From assembly GCA_025526995.1 (NCBI GenBank), contig JAHLKG010000010.1, forward strand, positions 682,001-746,000: a stretch of 64,000 nucleotides of DNA, in the 5' to 3' direction. Under the pieces are notes generated by a model. That model worked only from the letters and a program-made list of their open reading frames with translations. It did not search any database and had not been told where the DNA came from. Source of the stretch: Powellomyces hirtus. Lineage: Eukaryota > Chytridiomycota > Chytridiomycetes > Spizellomycetales > Powellomycetaceae. Made by a program: the position numbers and the translations under genes. Of this stretch, positions 11,374-23,401 are shown in pieces; position 1 is the stretch's first letter, and the number at the start of each line of letters is the position of its first letter.

Positions 11374-13288
11374 TCACACGGCGTGTTCGTCCTTTTTGAG
11401 GAGGCCGCTGGTGGGCGATGTGGGCGATGTGGCGGATGCGGAGATGATGCTGCCGCCGCGCACGGAGGCGCGGTGGGCTATAAATCGATACAAAAAAAAA
11501 GAAAAAAAAAGAAAGAAGGAAGTGTAAGTTGTGGGGATGGAGTGCGGGGGATTACTTTTGCGCAACGCCGCGCCAACAGCAGGACTAATTTTTGTCCCAA
11601 ACTCCAACTCACATGCAGACGCCGGCTTGCTCTCTGTCGCCGACTGGGCGGCGCCGCTGCGGCTCCCCTGGGCGCGTTTGGAGAAATCCTGGACGATTTC
11701 TTTGGTCTCGACAAAGGAGAATTGGACAAAGGTGTTGATTTGCCAGCCCGCCCACATGGCAAACGTCCCGCCAAACAGCGGTTTGAGGTTGTAGTCGGGC
11801 CGTGAGAGTTCGACGAGGGTGGCCTGGATAGAGTGAGAACAAAAAAAGGGGGGGGGGGGGGGGTGAGGTGGGGCCAAGGGATGTTTTTCTTATTTTTATT
11901 GGGTGGGGTGGGGTACGTACGATGGAGAGAGCGATATTGGTGAACTGTGGGGACGACGTGAGAATGTGTGTGTGAGTAATAATAAAATGTAAGCGATGAG
12001 AAAGCGATGATGGGCGGGGGCTGGTAATTTCCTGATGTTCCTACCAATCTCCAGACGCCCGCAGATGTCGCGAGTTTTTTGAAAATGAATCTAGGGGGGG
12101 AGAAAGAGTGAGATACACGGTAGGTTTAGCGCGGTGTTTGCAATGGTGACGAGCGGTTACTTACCGGTCGAATCCCATTTTTTCAGCTGGGGGAAGGTAA
12201 CGGGGGTGAGAGAGTGATTTTTTTTATTGGGCATTTTTTGTCGCATTCCTAATGTGACGCCCGTATGGTGGGCTCTGCACTTACCGAGATGGTAGATGAA
12301 GAAAAAGTTTGTGATGGCTGCCCCAAAAAAAAAAAAAAAAAAAAAAAAAAGCAGATGAGGACCTCATTTGCGTATACTTGACAAAACAGAACTACCGAGT
12401 TTCTCATTCCCCCATTAAACTTACACTCGACAAACACCCCAAACGTGACATCCGCGACGCCCGCTTTCGAGAACTGCTCGGATTTGGCCTGGAATTCCTC
12501 CTGGCCCTTTGTGTACGAGTAGAACACGATCGTCCAGGGAACGACAATGTGCAGTACAATGGCGAGCCCCGTGAGGGCGTACAGGGCCATCATGCGTTTG
12601 CTGCGTTGCCCAAGAAAGACGCCGGCTCTGCGGCGGGGGGAGGTGGAAAAAAGGTGTAATTTTTTTTTTAGTGTTTGTTCCCCCACCCGGACGGGGGATG
12701 TGATTGGTGAGAATACGCATGTGCCCACACACACACACACCTGTACGCCGCAACAGCCTCGTAACAAATCTGCCCGGCCGAGAGGAAAATCGCATACGTG
12801 TACGCCGCGGGGCTCGAATTCGTCTTTGCTCTCCACCCAATGATATTGTCGGGGGTGAACTCAACCGCAAACGCTTGGTGCCAGTCAATGTAGTAGACGC
12901 GGTTGACGTCGAGGATGGTGAGGATGCTGACGAGGTAGAAGAGGCAGCAGAGGAAGGCGAGGATCCAGATGGGTTTTTTGTATTGCGCGCGGTTGTCAAA
13001 GAGCGTGGGGAGGGCGCCGAGAAAAATTTGAGTGAGCCCGATCATGGCGAGGGGCACGGCAATTGCTGATTCGGCCTGGGGGGCGGAAAAGTATTGGTTG
13101 CGAACAAGCCATTCATGTCCCAGACAACCTCAAACCGTTACCTGCAGCGGCTCCAAGTTGGGCAAGAGAAGCTTGGTAACCCCAAAACATTGCAAGGGCG
13201 TGAACCCAAGCATTGCATTAGGCACCATGATGGTCGGATCCTTCATCACGAGTCCTTTAATCATGCCTTCAATTTCGGCCTTGGACAT
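11374..13288 (-). CDS. orphan polytopic (seven-helix) membrane protein
   Basis: Family not recognised. Nine exons (13288-13142, 13075-12741, 12627-12425, 12317-12285, 12186-12165, 12090-12045, 11944-11921, 11823-11613, 11477-11374) keep frame and give 374 residues. Four exons are under 50 nt. Seven hydrophobic segments are visible: around IAVPLAMIGLTQIFLGALP, PIWILAFLCCLFYLVSIL, AYTYAIFLSAGQICYEAVAA, MALYALTGLAIVLHIVVPW, VTFGVFVESITNFFFIYHL, WRLFTNIALSIATL and GGTFAMWAGWQINTFVQF. The roughly 50-residue N-terminus is polar; the C-terminal 60 residues are Ser-rich and end KKDEHAV. A seven-helix layout allows a receptor-like role, but I see no rhodopsin-family motif and assign no function. Splicing around the tiny exons is the weakest part. 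Confidence 0.72.
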
Positions 13289-13783
13289 GATGGCAATGTA
13301 GCGCAAGATAAAAGAAGCTTGTAGGCTGTTCGTATGTTGTTATGTTTCGATAAATGGCTTTCTCCTCCAATGGTATGTCTAGATAGATGTCTTTAACCCA
13401 AGTGGTAGGGAAATATACCAGATTATTGAACAATAAAGGGGGGGGGGGGTGTAGCGACCAACAACGCCTTTTTATCTCCCGTCTTGAGGTGCCTCGATTT
13501 GTATTCAGTAGAGCTTGGAGTTCCATTTTGCAATTGATAAGGTTAGGACTTCATATCATCAATGCCGCACTCCCCTTGGTAGTGGTAATTAGGTTTTTGT
13601 GGTGACCGTTAGATCCAGGTAAACTGTTGCCCCCCGCGCCCCGACTCCGCCTGATTACGCAGCAGGTGGCTTTTTCCAAAACGCCTGAATCTAGTTTGAC
13701 CAAGTTCACACTTCTCATTCCCCTCCGCCTCGTCAGGAAACGGCAACGCAGGAGGAAAGGGATTGTAGAATAGAAAGCAAAGG
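13289..13783. promoter_or_regulatory. divergent promoter region, membrane protein / LAS1
   Basis: 495 nt between two start codons on opposite strands, so it must serve as promoter for both genes. It includes a short poly-G run near 13439. No TATA box is convincing. Confidence 0.5.
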
Positions 13784-16214
13784 ATGCCCTCTCGTCAACT
13801 CCGCTCCGTACCCTGGGCAACACAACTCGAGTGGGAAGACGTCTTTGCCGGTCTCTATGCTGACGACAGTCCCCAGTCGCGGGGAAGGCAGGAATGGGGC
13901 GTGAAGAGGGTAGGGCCCCACACGAAATGACATTTGGTTCCTGTAATTCACAGTTTGTGTGAATAGTGTTTTGACTTTGGGAGTGCTTTTTTTTTCTTAT
14001 AGGTTAAAGCGTGGACGAGTAGAGGAAAAGTCCCGCATGCCGTTGACTCGACCGCCAGTTTGGTGGAAGTATGGTTGCGGGACGGGTGTGGGGGCGCGTA
14101 CGGTCCCCCGCCCGTATCGGAGCATGAAATTCGGTTGATGTATACCATGGCGTTCATACGGTAAGAAAAAAGCGAGCCGGGGGGGGGGGGGTGGGCGGGG
14201 ACGGGGGCAATCCGTATCTATGAAAGTCGTGGAGGGAATCTCACATAACTTGCTTTGATGGATCCATAGGTTTGTCAACGGCGTGGTTGATGCCAACCAG
14301 CGCGGCATGTATGCCACCAGCGTCGCGTCGATAGCCGACCAATTGGGCTTACCTGGGTGGTTTGTGGATCTTCGCCACGCGGGAACGCATGACACGCTGC
14401 CGACGTTGCCGTTGTTGCGGAACGGGTGCAAGCAGGTAGGGCCTGGACGGGAGATGTCGGTGGTTTGACGGGGATTGGATGATTGATTTTGAGGTTTTTA
14501 TTTTTTTTATATATTTTCTTCCTTTGGGTGGCTCAGGCACTGCAATGGCTGCGTTCGAACTACTGGATTCTGCAAAAGACGTATTTGGCGAACACGGCGA
14601 CCGAGGTGCGGACGTTGTTGACCCGATACAAAGTGGCGATGAAGCAGAAAGCCAAAGGTCTGCATTTTTGGGAACAAAGAAAGATCCCAACCCCCCCCCC
14701 CCCCCACCACGACCTAATCTAATGATCGTCAATCTGTTCATTGCTGCAGGAACCGAACCACCCACACTCTCCATCCCCACCCTCCTCTCCGAAATCACCA
14801 CCCTCACCACCTCTGACAACTACACCGACGTCCTCCTCCCCTCGTTGCTCGACATTGGGTTCCTGGTCCCCACAGCCATCAAGTAAATACTCTAAAACCA
14901 AAATATAACCCACATTTCAACAAAGCCTACCACCTGCAAAAATCTAACATCTTCCCTTGACTTTTCCAGAAAACGCGCAGATCTCCCCATGATCGCCCTC
15001 CCCACCTCTCTCGCATCTTTATGGGCAGATGCACTCGCCTGCTTTGAACACTCGTGGCCAGGGTTTGCCGAGGATCTCGTTTTGCAAATTGTGGAGGTCG
15101 TGACGACGCCGCCATCATCGACTGAGGTGCAGCCCCAAGCTGCGATATCCTACCAGGCTACCTTGGGTGCGGCGTCTTGGAGATTTCTTCTCTTGCTCAC
15201 AACGTCGCCATCGCACTCATTCACTGAATTTTTTTTTCTTTTTTTTTGGGGGTTTAGCTGGATGGGCACACCACTGCCTCCTCAACTACATCCTCCCCAA
15301 ACCCTCGGGGTGGGAAGTCTCGCTAGAAGCCTGTCTACGGCGCCCCAACGTGTTGTAAGTCTAATCCTCCCCGCTTCTCAAAGCCCCCCGCTCAACCTCA
15401 CATGCCCGCCTTTTCACAATTGTCCAGCACCAGATACCTCGTCGCGGCATTCGCGGATGCGCGCCCGGCCCTGGCTGACAAGCTGCAGCCGTTTATCCAG
15501 TATGTGGATGCTGGTTCGGTATGTGCTTATGCAATTCCGAAGGTTTTTTGCAGAACGGAACGGAACGTGGTTTTGACTCTTCTTTTTAAGGCTTTTTTGG
15601 ATCAGCAGAACTCGACACGTGGCGAGCCCTTCACGCCTCCCCTCCCACGACCTCCACCCAGCGCTGCAACAGACCACATATCCCCACCTCGCGTCTCCAC
15701 TGTACCCCAACCAGCACCCAAACCCACACCCACATCGACTCCCCCACCATGGACACTCGTCCCCGCGCACTCGTACCGTCCCGCGCCCATCGGGTGTCTC
15801 CCCGACGGACGCATACCCGACCTCGACCTCCCCGACTGGTTTGACACGGAGGGCGAGGTTCTCGTGCAGACGGGTGTCCTGCAACTCCCGGTCTGCCACG
15901 CGGGGACAGTGGGTCAGATGGAGGTGGATGAGATGCAGTCACCACGAATACCACACGCTCCGTCACCGCGATTTGAAGAGGCGGGTCACATGCACACCAC
16001 CACCAGCAACGACGACAACCACAAAACGATGGAGACGGAGACAGAAATGGATGCGGACGGACCAGCACCACCACCCTCTCCACCCTCGCAGCCCCGCACC
16101 ACCCTCCCCCCCACACACCTCGATCCCCTCCCCCCACAACACAACCACAACCAACACAACCACAACCCGCGAGCCGACCTCCAGGCTGTCGCGGCGCGCG
16201 TGATGCTCCTGTAA
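13784..16214 (+). CDS. LAS1: Las1 pre-rRNA ITS2 endoribonuclease
   Basis: Las1 is the HEPN nuclease that cuts ITS2 between 5.8S and 25S rRNA, working with the Grc3 kinase in the nucleolus. Nine exons (13784-13909, 14003-14160, 14270-14435, 14537-14657, 14750-14882, 14970-15166, 15258-15354, 15428-15518, 15609-16214) give 564 residues. The N-terminus (VPWATQLEWEDVFAGLY) and the core IRLMYTMAFIRFVNG are typical of the family. The HEPN catalytic motif R-x4-H is present as LRHAGTHDTLP. The C-terminal part contains APIGCLPDGRIPDLDLP and then a disordered His-, Pro- and Asn-rich tail. One donor (14658, GTCTGC) is weak. The last intron (90 nt) has no in-frame stop, so it could be retained. The frame of the first part of the last exon is less certain than the rest. 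Confidence 0.9.
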
Positions 16215-16923
16215 ACCCAACAAATAACACCCCAAACACACTCACACACACACATGGACATCACAGACTTTGATGCGGTATTCTCCACAACACAGGGTGG
16301 ATACGATGCATAGAGTAGCCATCAGCGTCTTCATCCTGTTGTGTCGGTGGCAACCGTGCGCCTTGCGTTTTTTGCATTTTTTTTTTCTTTCTACTGTAGA
16401 TACTGAATCAATAAATCAATGCAAAAACGTCTGATCACACAAGCATGAGACGTGCGGTTTCCGAACCCAGGGTCAGGCTTAAAAAAAATAAAAAAATAAA
16501 GCAATGCTAGTTATGTCACAAATGAGGCTGAAGAAAACATATTCCCCCCATTCCCATTACCCCCAACCCCGTGCGACAACGAAACGCTCCCGTCACAAAG
16601 GATCAAGATAATAATATTTTCTGAGCGGGGGGGGGGGGGGGGGATGGGGAAAAAAAAAGAAAAAAAAACATACACACACACACACACAAGCGCGCGAGAA
16701 CCGAAAAACCAAACAGTGTGTAAAAAAACCGCAACGAGAGAAAAACGGAATGATTTTTCGTCCAACCCCCCCGTCCGTCCCATAGATATGTGCATGATGA
16801 TGTGGCGTGGGGGGGTTGAGAGGGGAGGATGAGGTTGGAGGGCGCAAGTTTCTTTTTTTTTTTCTGATTTTTGTAGTATGTGTGTGTGGGATTTTGGAGT
16901 TTTGTTCTCTCTGTCCTCTAGCT
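16215..16923. other. convergent 3' intergenic region
   Basis: No gene supported between LAS1 and cox5. The stretch contains a G-run near 16627-16642, A-rich blocks and a (CA)n run near 16671-16688. Candidate AATAAA-like signals lie near 16410 on the plus strand. Confidence 0.6.
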
Positions 16924-17954
16924 CTACTTTTCCTGCTCCTTGCGGTGCTTGGCATAGACACCCGTGAAGGGGTTCTGCTTGTTTTCAATGGCGCGACGCT
17001 CTTCCTCGGCTTTCCATTCAGGGGTTTGGGTGCGGAGTTCCGGGATGACTAAAAGCAAAGAAAGCAACAAAGAAAAGGACACAAATTCACAACCAATGGG
17101 GTTAGAATGAGGGTAGGGTAGACCCACACGAGGTACGTGGGGTGTGCGGGGGGGATGGTCTCGGTCTGCAAGGCCGCGGCGAGAGAATGCAGGCGGGGGC
17201 GGATTTTTTCCACGTACCGTTTGCAGTCCAGTAAACCCACACGCCGACGGCAATAGCCGTGAAGGTCAGCGACCAGCCGAGGACCTTCCACTTCATGGCG
17301 GGGTCGTGGGGGGTTCGGGCGCCGTAAGGTCCGTACGCGATCCAGTACGCTGAAAAAAACCAAACCAATTAAGTACTCCCCCCTCCACTTTTTGCCCCTC
17401 TTGCATCACCACGCAATGTTTTTCTGCGTCTGGGTTTTTTGGATGGGTGTGGGGGGAACCTGCTTTTTTTTTTTCTTACCAGCCCGCTTCTCCTCCAGGG
17501 TCATCTTGTTCCAGTCGCCCTTTTGCTTCTCGGCCAGCAGGTCGGCAATGGCGCCCTGTTCGCATTCTGGGAGTTTGGCCCAACGGCTGTCGTGTCGTGG
17601 TGGTGAACAGAAAGGGAAAAATTCAAAAGAGATGGGAGAGGTGATTGGTTAGTTCGTTAAGGTGAGGACGAGAGCCTTGTTAGCTGTCTTTGTCCATTTT
17701 CTCATTCCCGTCTCAACCCTGCTTCAGGGCCATTTTGCAAAACGCCAAAAAGTCCCACTCAGCAATCCCAACTTCCACATCGTTCCCATCCCGCGCGATA
17801 TCCCCAAGTCTTTTTCTCCCCTCACTACCTACGTCTCAATTTGGGCCAAAGCCGCGGGGGAGACGGTAGCGGTGCTCTGGGCACGAACAGCCATGGCGCG
17901 CAATGGCACACGGGCTGCAGATGCAGCAATGAGGCTACGACGTGCGGCGATCAT
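16924..17954 (-). CDS. cox5: cytochrome c oxidase subunit (mammalian COX4 / yeast Cox5a family)
   Basis: Nuclear-encoded subunit of respiratory complex IV in the mitochondrial inner membrane. Four exons (17954-17833, 17586-17480, 17349-17218, 17048-16924) give 161 residues, the usual length for fungal Cox5. The first 30 residues are Arg- and Ala-rich without acids (MIAARRSLIAASAARVPLRA), as in a mitochondrial presequence. The mature part shows RW-KLPECEQGAIADLLAEK, then GDWNKMTLEEKRAAYWIAYG. A single membrane helix (VLGWSLTFTAIAVGVWVYW) follows, then a C-terminal matrix/IMS tail ending NPFTGVYAKHRKEQEK. All are family features. It is transcribed convergently with LAS1. Confidence 0.94.
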
Positions 17955-19507
17955 GGTGTGTAATTGCAAAAACGGAGAGAGAGGAGCTGTGTCGCTTGTC
18001 GGGTGTGAGTTGTGGTGTCGTCTTGCACAGCGGGGAGACCTGGACTGTGAGAGTTCCCCCGGGAAGCAACGGTTAGAACGAACTCGTCGAGATGGATCCG
18101 ATCCAGCCGGTTGGAGCCGTGATTACGAGAGAGTGCGGGTTGTGAGGTACGCGTGCGCACTTCCCCTTTCCCCAACAAACCTCCTCACCCCTCCACCATC
18201 CCTCCCTCCCACTCCACCCCTGCAAATTTAAACCCATCCCTGCAAAGTCAATCCCACGCCCGACGACGACGCCGCTCGTCGCCCACAACCCGGCTCGACA
18301 AAGATCCCCGACGCTGCTCCTCGACAACGGGAACGCCGCACCGCGCTGTACGATTTCCCAAGGTATCTGCGAATACCTGAGTGACCCGCACGTCGGCACG
18401 CGGCGCATTCTTGGGACGAAAAACGAGACGGAATGTCCTTGCGAACGCCCCGCTCTTGGACATCACCAAAAAAAAAAAAAAAAAAAAAAAAAAACACCGC
18501 CCCAACATCCCCCCCCCGCCAAGAAATCACAACCACCCACGCCGCTCGTCGCCGTTCAATGGTCGACCATCCCACCGCAGCCCTCCACCCCGCACCTCGC
18601 CCCACCGTCGCCCATCGCACACTTGGGCTACCTCGACCCCCGAGCGCAAATTCCACCACCGAACGCCTGGTGTGAGACGTACGACATGCCCGCCCCGCGA
18701 TGCAACCGACGCCAACCACCCAGAGTGTGATAACTTTAGACAACCCTCCAGTATACCTCACCTACCGTGGCGTAAACGTAGGTAGATTTTTTTTTCTGTG
18801 GCCTCCCTCCCTCCCTCCCTCCCTCCCACACATACACACATACATACATACATGCACAACAGGGCGTTTGCCCATACGCCCCCTCCATGTCGACTAGCAA
18901 AAACCTATGTGTCTCTGCCAGGCCACCGTTACATGACCCTGCAATAAATGGGTCGGAACGCACTGTGGGCACAACCCAGCTCCTTGCAGAACAGATCAGA
19001 TCATGTGAGATCAGATCGAGCAATGATTGAGCCGCGACGTGCTTTCAGACAGATGCGGAAAGGAGAACCCCTCTGAACCGTGCAACGCTTTGCACCCTAC
19101 GCGCTTCGAAAAACGTCGCACACAGGCCCTTATACACTGATAAACAGACATCAATGTCGTTTTTGCTGAACACACCTCCACACAACACGCAGCTGAAAAG
19201 ATCACAAAAAAACGCCCACAGTTTGGACACAAAATTTCTCAAGAACCCATTCTAAATAATGAGGACACACAAGTATCAACGCAACAAAGTGTTGGAGGAG
19301 AAGAAAAAAAAACCAGATTAAAGTGATTGCGTGGGGCTATACAAAAAAAAGGGGATAGTGGGTAGTCATAGTGGTGGGGGAAAGTTTAGTGTGATTGAGC
19401 GGGATGGGTGGTGGTTTTTAAAAAAGAGTGTAGGGGGAGGGTCGGAATATGATCCTGATCAGGACGCGAAAAATGATTTGTAATGTGCAGTGTGGTCTAA
19501 TCTTGTT
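17955..19507. other. long intergenic region with a possible gene relic
   Basis: About 1.55 kb between the cox5 start and the PMC1 stop. A 27-nt poly-A run (18468-18494), CTCC repeats (18803-18826) and ACAT repeats (18829-18852) are present. The 18240-18720 stretch is GC-rich with a coding-like third position. In one plus frame it reads SPTLLLDNG, then ISQGICEYLSD, and further down AHLGYLDPRA, faintly like a glutathione S-transferase. The part between is low-complexity, so I do not call a gene. Confidence 0.5.
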
Positions 19508-22500
19508 TTATCTTCCCTGGCTACGAGCCCGGTCAGCGTCCATCATCTGGAGTCCCATCACACCATCGTTTCGTCTCCGTCCACCGCGGAACGCGTTCAC
19601 GACCGAGATGGATCGCGGGACGGCTCGGGCGCGAGACCACAGTTCCTGGGACCGAGCAGTGTCTGAGCGCTGCATGACGTGCGGGCGACGGAGGTTGTGC
19701 GCCGACGACGGGGTGGACGAGCGCACGGTGGCGCCGGGAGGGGCCTGGAAGGCACTGACGACGCGGATCTGCATCTGGGTTGCGCGGATGGCGTTGGTCC
19801 AGCGGTCGCCCAGCCCGTCCGTGGTCTTGTGGCCTTCGTCGTCCGATTTGCCTTCAACGAGCCCAGCGTTGGATCGGTGCGCAGCGGCCTGCGTCTCGAT
19901 GAGTTCAATGTCGGATTTGTTGGCCACGAGCGGGTCGCTCTCCTCGTCCTTGACCTTGCGCCAGTCGGGCAGCAGACGGATGAGGACACCCACGGGGAGA
20001 GATCCGGCTCCAATGGCAAGGCAGATGAGCCACTGAATACCGTTGAGACCGCCTTCGGTCTTGAAGACGGGACCACCGAATTGGACAATGATGGCTTGCA
20101 GGATGACAGTGGCGATGAAGATTCCTTGGAAAATGCGGTTCTTCATGATACCCTTGAAGATGTTGAGATCTGCAAACAAAACAACAAGGAAAAAAAAAAC
20201 AGTCAGTCAAAAGAAAAAAAAAAATGTCAAGGGCCACTAGACAAGGAGCAGCTTGCCTACCTTGAGAGATGGAACGGGCGTTGATTTCGTTAAACACCTG
20301 GCAAAACACAAAGGTGTTGAAGGTCAGGGTAGAGACCAAATAAGCCTGTCCAGTCTCCTTGTTGATTTCGTCAGGTACAATCGCGTTCGGATCATCGGAG
20401 GGGACATAGCCTTCCACGGGGAACCACGTCTCAGCAAGAAAGTAAACCAACAAGCAGACAACAATTTGGTAGAGAGCCTGTCCAATGATCATGCGGGCCA
20501 TGTGAAAGTTGACGAGGCGCTCATTCTTGCGGGAAGGTTTGCGCTTGAGAAGTTCGGGTCGCGGAGGGTCGGTGGCAAGGGCGAGGGCAGCAAGAGTGTC
20601 CATGATCAAGTTGACCCACAGCAACTGAACGGCCGTCAGGGCGGACGAGGGCAGGTGGGTTTTGGAGGAAACAGTGGTGTGGATGGACGTGACGATCGTG
20701 ATGACGACAGCAGAGACGTTGACCGTCAACTGGAACTCGAGGAACTTGCGGACAGAGTCAAAGACGGAACGACCCCAGAGGACGGCCTTGACGATAGAGG
20801 CAAAGTTGTCGTCGAGGATGACAATGTCAGAGGCTTCCTTGGCCACCTCAGTACCGGTGATACCCATAGAGAAACCCACGTCGGATCCCTTGAGAGCTGG
20901 AGCATCGTTGGTACCGTCACCCGTGACAGCGACCGTCTCTCCCAGACGCTTCAAAGCCTTGACCAGAATCTGCTTGTCAAGCGGGCTGGAACGGGCGAGG
21001 ACCTGGAGTTTGGGCAGCATCTCGTCCATCTGGTCTTGCGTCAATTTGCGGAACACGGGTCCCTCCATAGCAACACCACCTTCAGTATAAATGTTGCACT
21101 CGGTGGCAATGGCCTTGGCGGTGACAATGTTGTCTCCCGTAACCATTCGGATGCGGATGCCAGCTTCCTGGCACTGGCGCACAGCATCGGGGACCTCTGG
21201 TCGGACAGGGTCCTGGATACCAAAGATGGCAAAAAAGGTGAGACCATGCTCGTCCTCGTGAACCTCGCCCTCCTTGTGGGCATCAGTCGAAGCGACACCC
21301 GAGTGGTCAATGGCCTTAAAGGCGGCACCAATGGTACGAAGGGCCTGCTTGGCGTAATTGTCAATGAGGGTCTCAAAGTGCTTGCGCTTGGCATCGTCGA
21401 GGGGCTTGATGGTTCCGTCGTCGGCAATGTAGCTGTCAGAGTTACGCAGGACAATTTCACTGGCTCCCTTGACGTGGATCCAGAACCGCTGGCCGTCCTT
21501 GACCGCGGGGGCGTTCTTGAGCTGGAGCTGCGTCTCGAGTTCCTGGTTGTGAGGAATCTGGATGATGGTGCTCATGCGCTTGCGCTCCGAGCTGAAGGGT
21601 TGCACGTCAATGACCTTGGTGTTCTCACGGTCAGGGCCGTAAGGGTATCCGAGGCCAAGGGTCAAATTGAGGATAGCAATTTCAGTCTTGTTCCCGTTAA
21701 AGACAACGTTGCCCTCCCTGTTCTTGCTTTCGGCGGCAGTAGAGTTGATGTTGACACCCAAGCTCATGAGCTGGAGAAGAGCAAGTTTCGCGGGAGAGTC
21801 AAAACGCTTCTTCAAGTTATCTGGGAGATCGTCGCGTTCAAATTCAAACCCGGCCATGGTTCCAGAAGTGACCGTCATCTTGTTGACCGTGAGGGTTCCG
21901 GTCTTGTCGGAGCAGATGGTGGTGGCGTTACCCATAGTCTCGCAAGCAGACAAGTGACGAACCAGGTTCCTGTCCGCCAACATCTTTCCGGTAGCGTGCG
22001 CAAGGGCCAGGGTGACGGCAAGGGGCAGACCTTCGGGCACAGCGACCACGACCAGTGTAATCGCGGTGATGAAAATGTTGATGACCGACTGAGCAGTTTC
22101 GTCACCAGGGCTCTTGCCCTTGGTAATGGCAAAGTAGGCGATGAGGAGAATGACGACCATGAGACCGGCGGCTCCGACACCAAACTTTGCGATTTCGTCA
22201 GCAAGCTTGCTGAGTTTGGCCTGGAGCGGGGTTTCTTCGGGCTCCACTTCGAGGGCCAACATGGTGCGTCCGTTGATCGAGTTGACACCGACACCAATGA
22301 CCAGCATGCGACCCGTGCCGTTGACAACCTTGGTTCCGGAGAGGAGGAATGGATCGTCTTTGATGTCTTTGCGGATGTTGATGGGTTCACCGGTCAGGGA
22401 AGACTCGTCAGTCTCGACGTTGAATCCTTGCACGAGCACGCCGTCACCGGGGAGCACATCTCCCGTCTCGATGTGGGCAATGTCACCGACCAGCAGAGCC

Positions 22501-23401
22501 TTGGTGGGAATCTGCATGGTCTCGCCATCACGGGTGACTTTGACGCCAGAGAGAGACTTGCTGAATTCGTTCAGCTTGCGGAATTGGGCCTGTTTGCGGA
22601 AATCGTTCACGGACGCCACCAGGACGACAATGAGGACTAGGTACCCGCAAAAAAAAAAAAAAAAAGGCAACGTTAGAATGCGAGTCGATACAGAACCAAT
22701 CAACGGTCAATTCCCAGAGCAAAGGTCAATTCCGAGAGCAAAGGACAATTCCCAGAGCAATGGGCAATTCCCAGAGCAAAGGTCAATTCCCAGAGCAAAG
22801 GTCAATTCCCAGAGCAAAGGGCAATTCCCAGAGCAAAAAAAGGGCATGCGTTGCGGGATCGGAATTTGGCTCCCGCAACCATGTCCGCCTCAGTCCCTCC
22901 CAAATCCATCTACTTACCAGCAACGAGAATGGCAAAACCGTCGATAAGGGCGAGAGTGTCATTCTTGTCGATAAGCTTGTAGATACCGACGGCGATTTCG
23001 ACCAGGGCGGCAATACACAGCACAATGAGCGTCTTGTCCTTGAGAGCGTCAAGCATGAACGCGAGCAGGGTTTTGGAGATGGGCTCGGGCAGCGTGTTGG
23101 CGCCGAAAGCGTCCCGACGGGCGGGACCATCGATGGGGTCGACGGCCTCTGCGGCAGCGTGAGCGACATTGGCCTCGGTATCGTCGTGGTGAGCGGCGGG
23201 TTTTGGGACGGTGGAGGACTTTAGACCCGTGTTCTTGTCCACCTTGAGCTTTTCCAGGAAAGCGTTCAAGCCGCCGAGCTTGGCATACTCTTCGGGGTTT
23301 TTTGGGTCAATGAGGTCATACATCTGGTCGGCGGTGAGGCCAAAGGCGCCGTGGGCGTCGGAGCCGACATTGACAGCCGTGTGCTCACGTTGGTCGGCCA
23401 T
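19508..23401 (-). CDS. PMC1: P-type Ca2+-ATPase, PMC1/PMCA type
   Basis: Pumps Ca2+ out of the cytosol, across the vacuolar or plasma membrane, using ATP. Three exons (23401-22918, 22636-20261, 20169-19508) give 1173 residues. P-type IIB landmarks are all present: VPEGLPLAVTLALAHATGKM in helix M4, the phosphorylated Asp (about residue 405) in CSDKTGTLTVNKMT, the hinge TGDGTNDAPALKGSDVGFSM, and NVSAVVITIV / LLWVNLIMDTLAAL in M5-M6. The tail goes beyond the last helix and contains RATQMQIRVVSAF near residues 1076-1089, closely resembling the calmodulin-binding segment of animal PMCAs. A second, weaker copy (SISVVNAFRGG) follows. Yeast Pmc1 lacks this tail, as I recall. The first intron holds a minisatellite. 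A TATATATA element lies about 200 nt upstream. Confidence 0.97.
22705..22840. repeat. 19-bp minisatellite inside PMC1 intron 1
   Basis: About seven near-perfect head-to-tail copies of the 19-base unit GGTCAATTCCCAGAGCAAA. Single-base differences between copies (GGT/GGG/GGA start, one CCG). The block fills half of the 281-nt first intron of the Ca2+-ATPase gene. Confidence 0.95.

Noticed and set aside
20253..22640. A 795-codon open frame on the plus strand opposite PMC1
   Set aside because: It mirrors the Ca2+-ATPase exon exactly and comes from its codon bias. The translation is Asp/Gly/Val/Leu-rich without motifs, while the minus strand has all P-type ATPase motifs.
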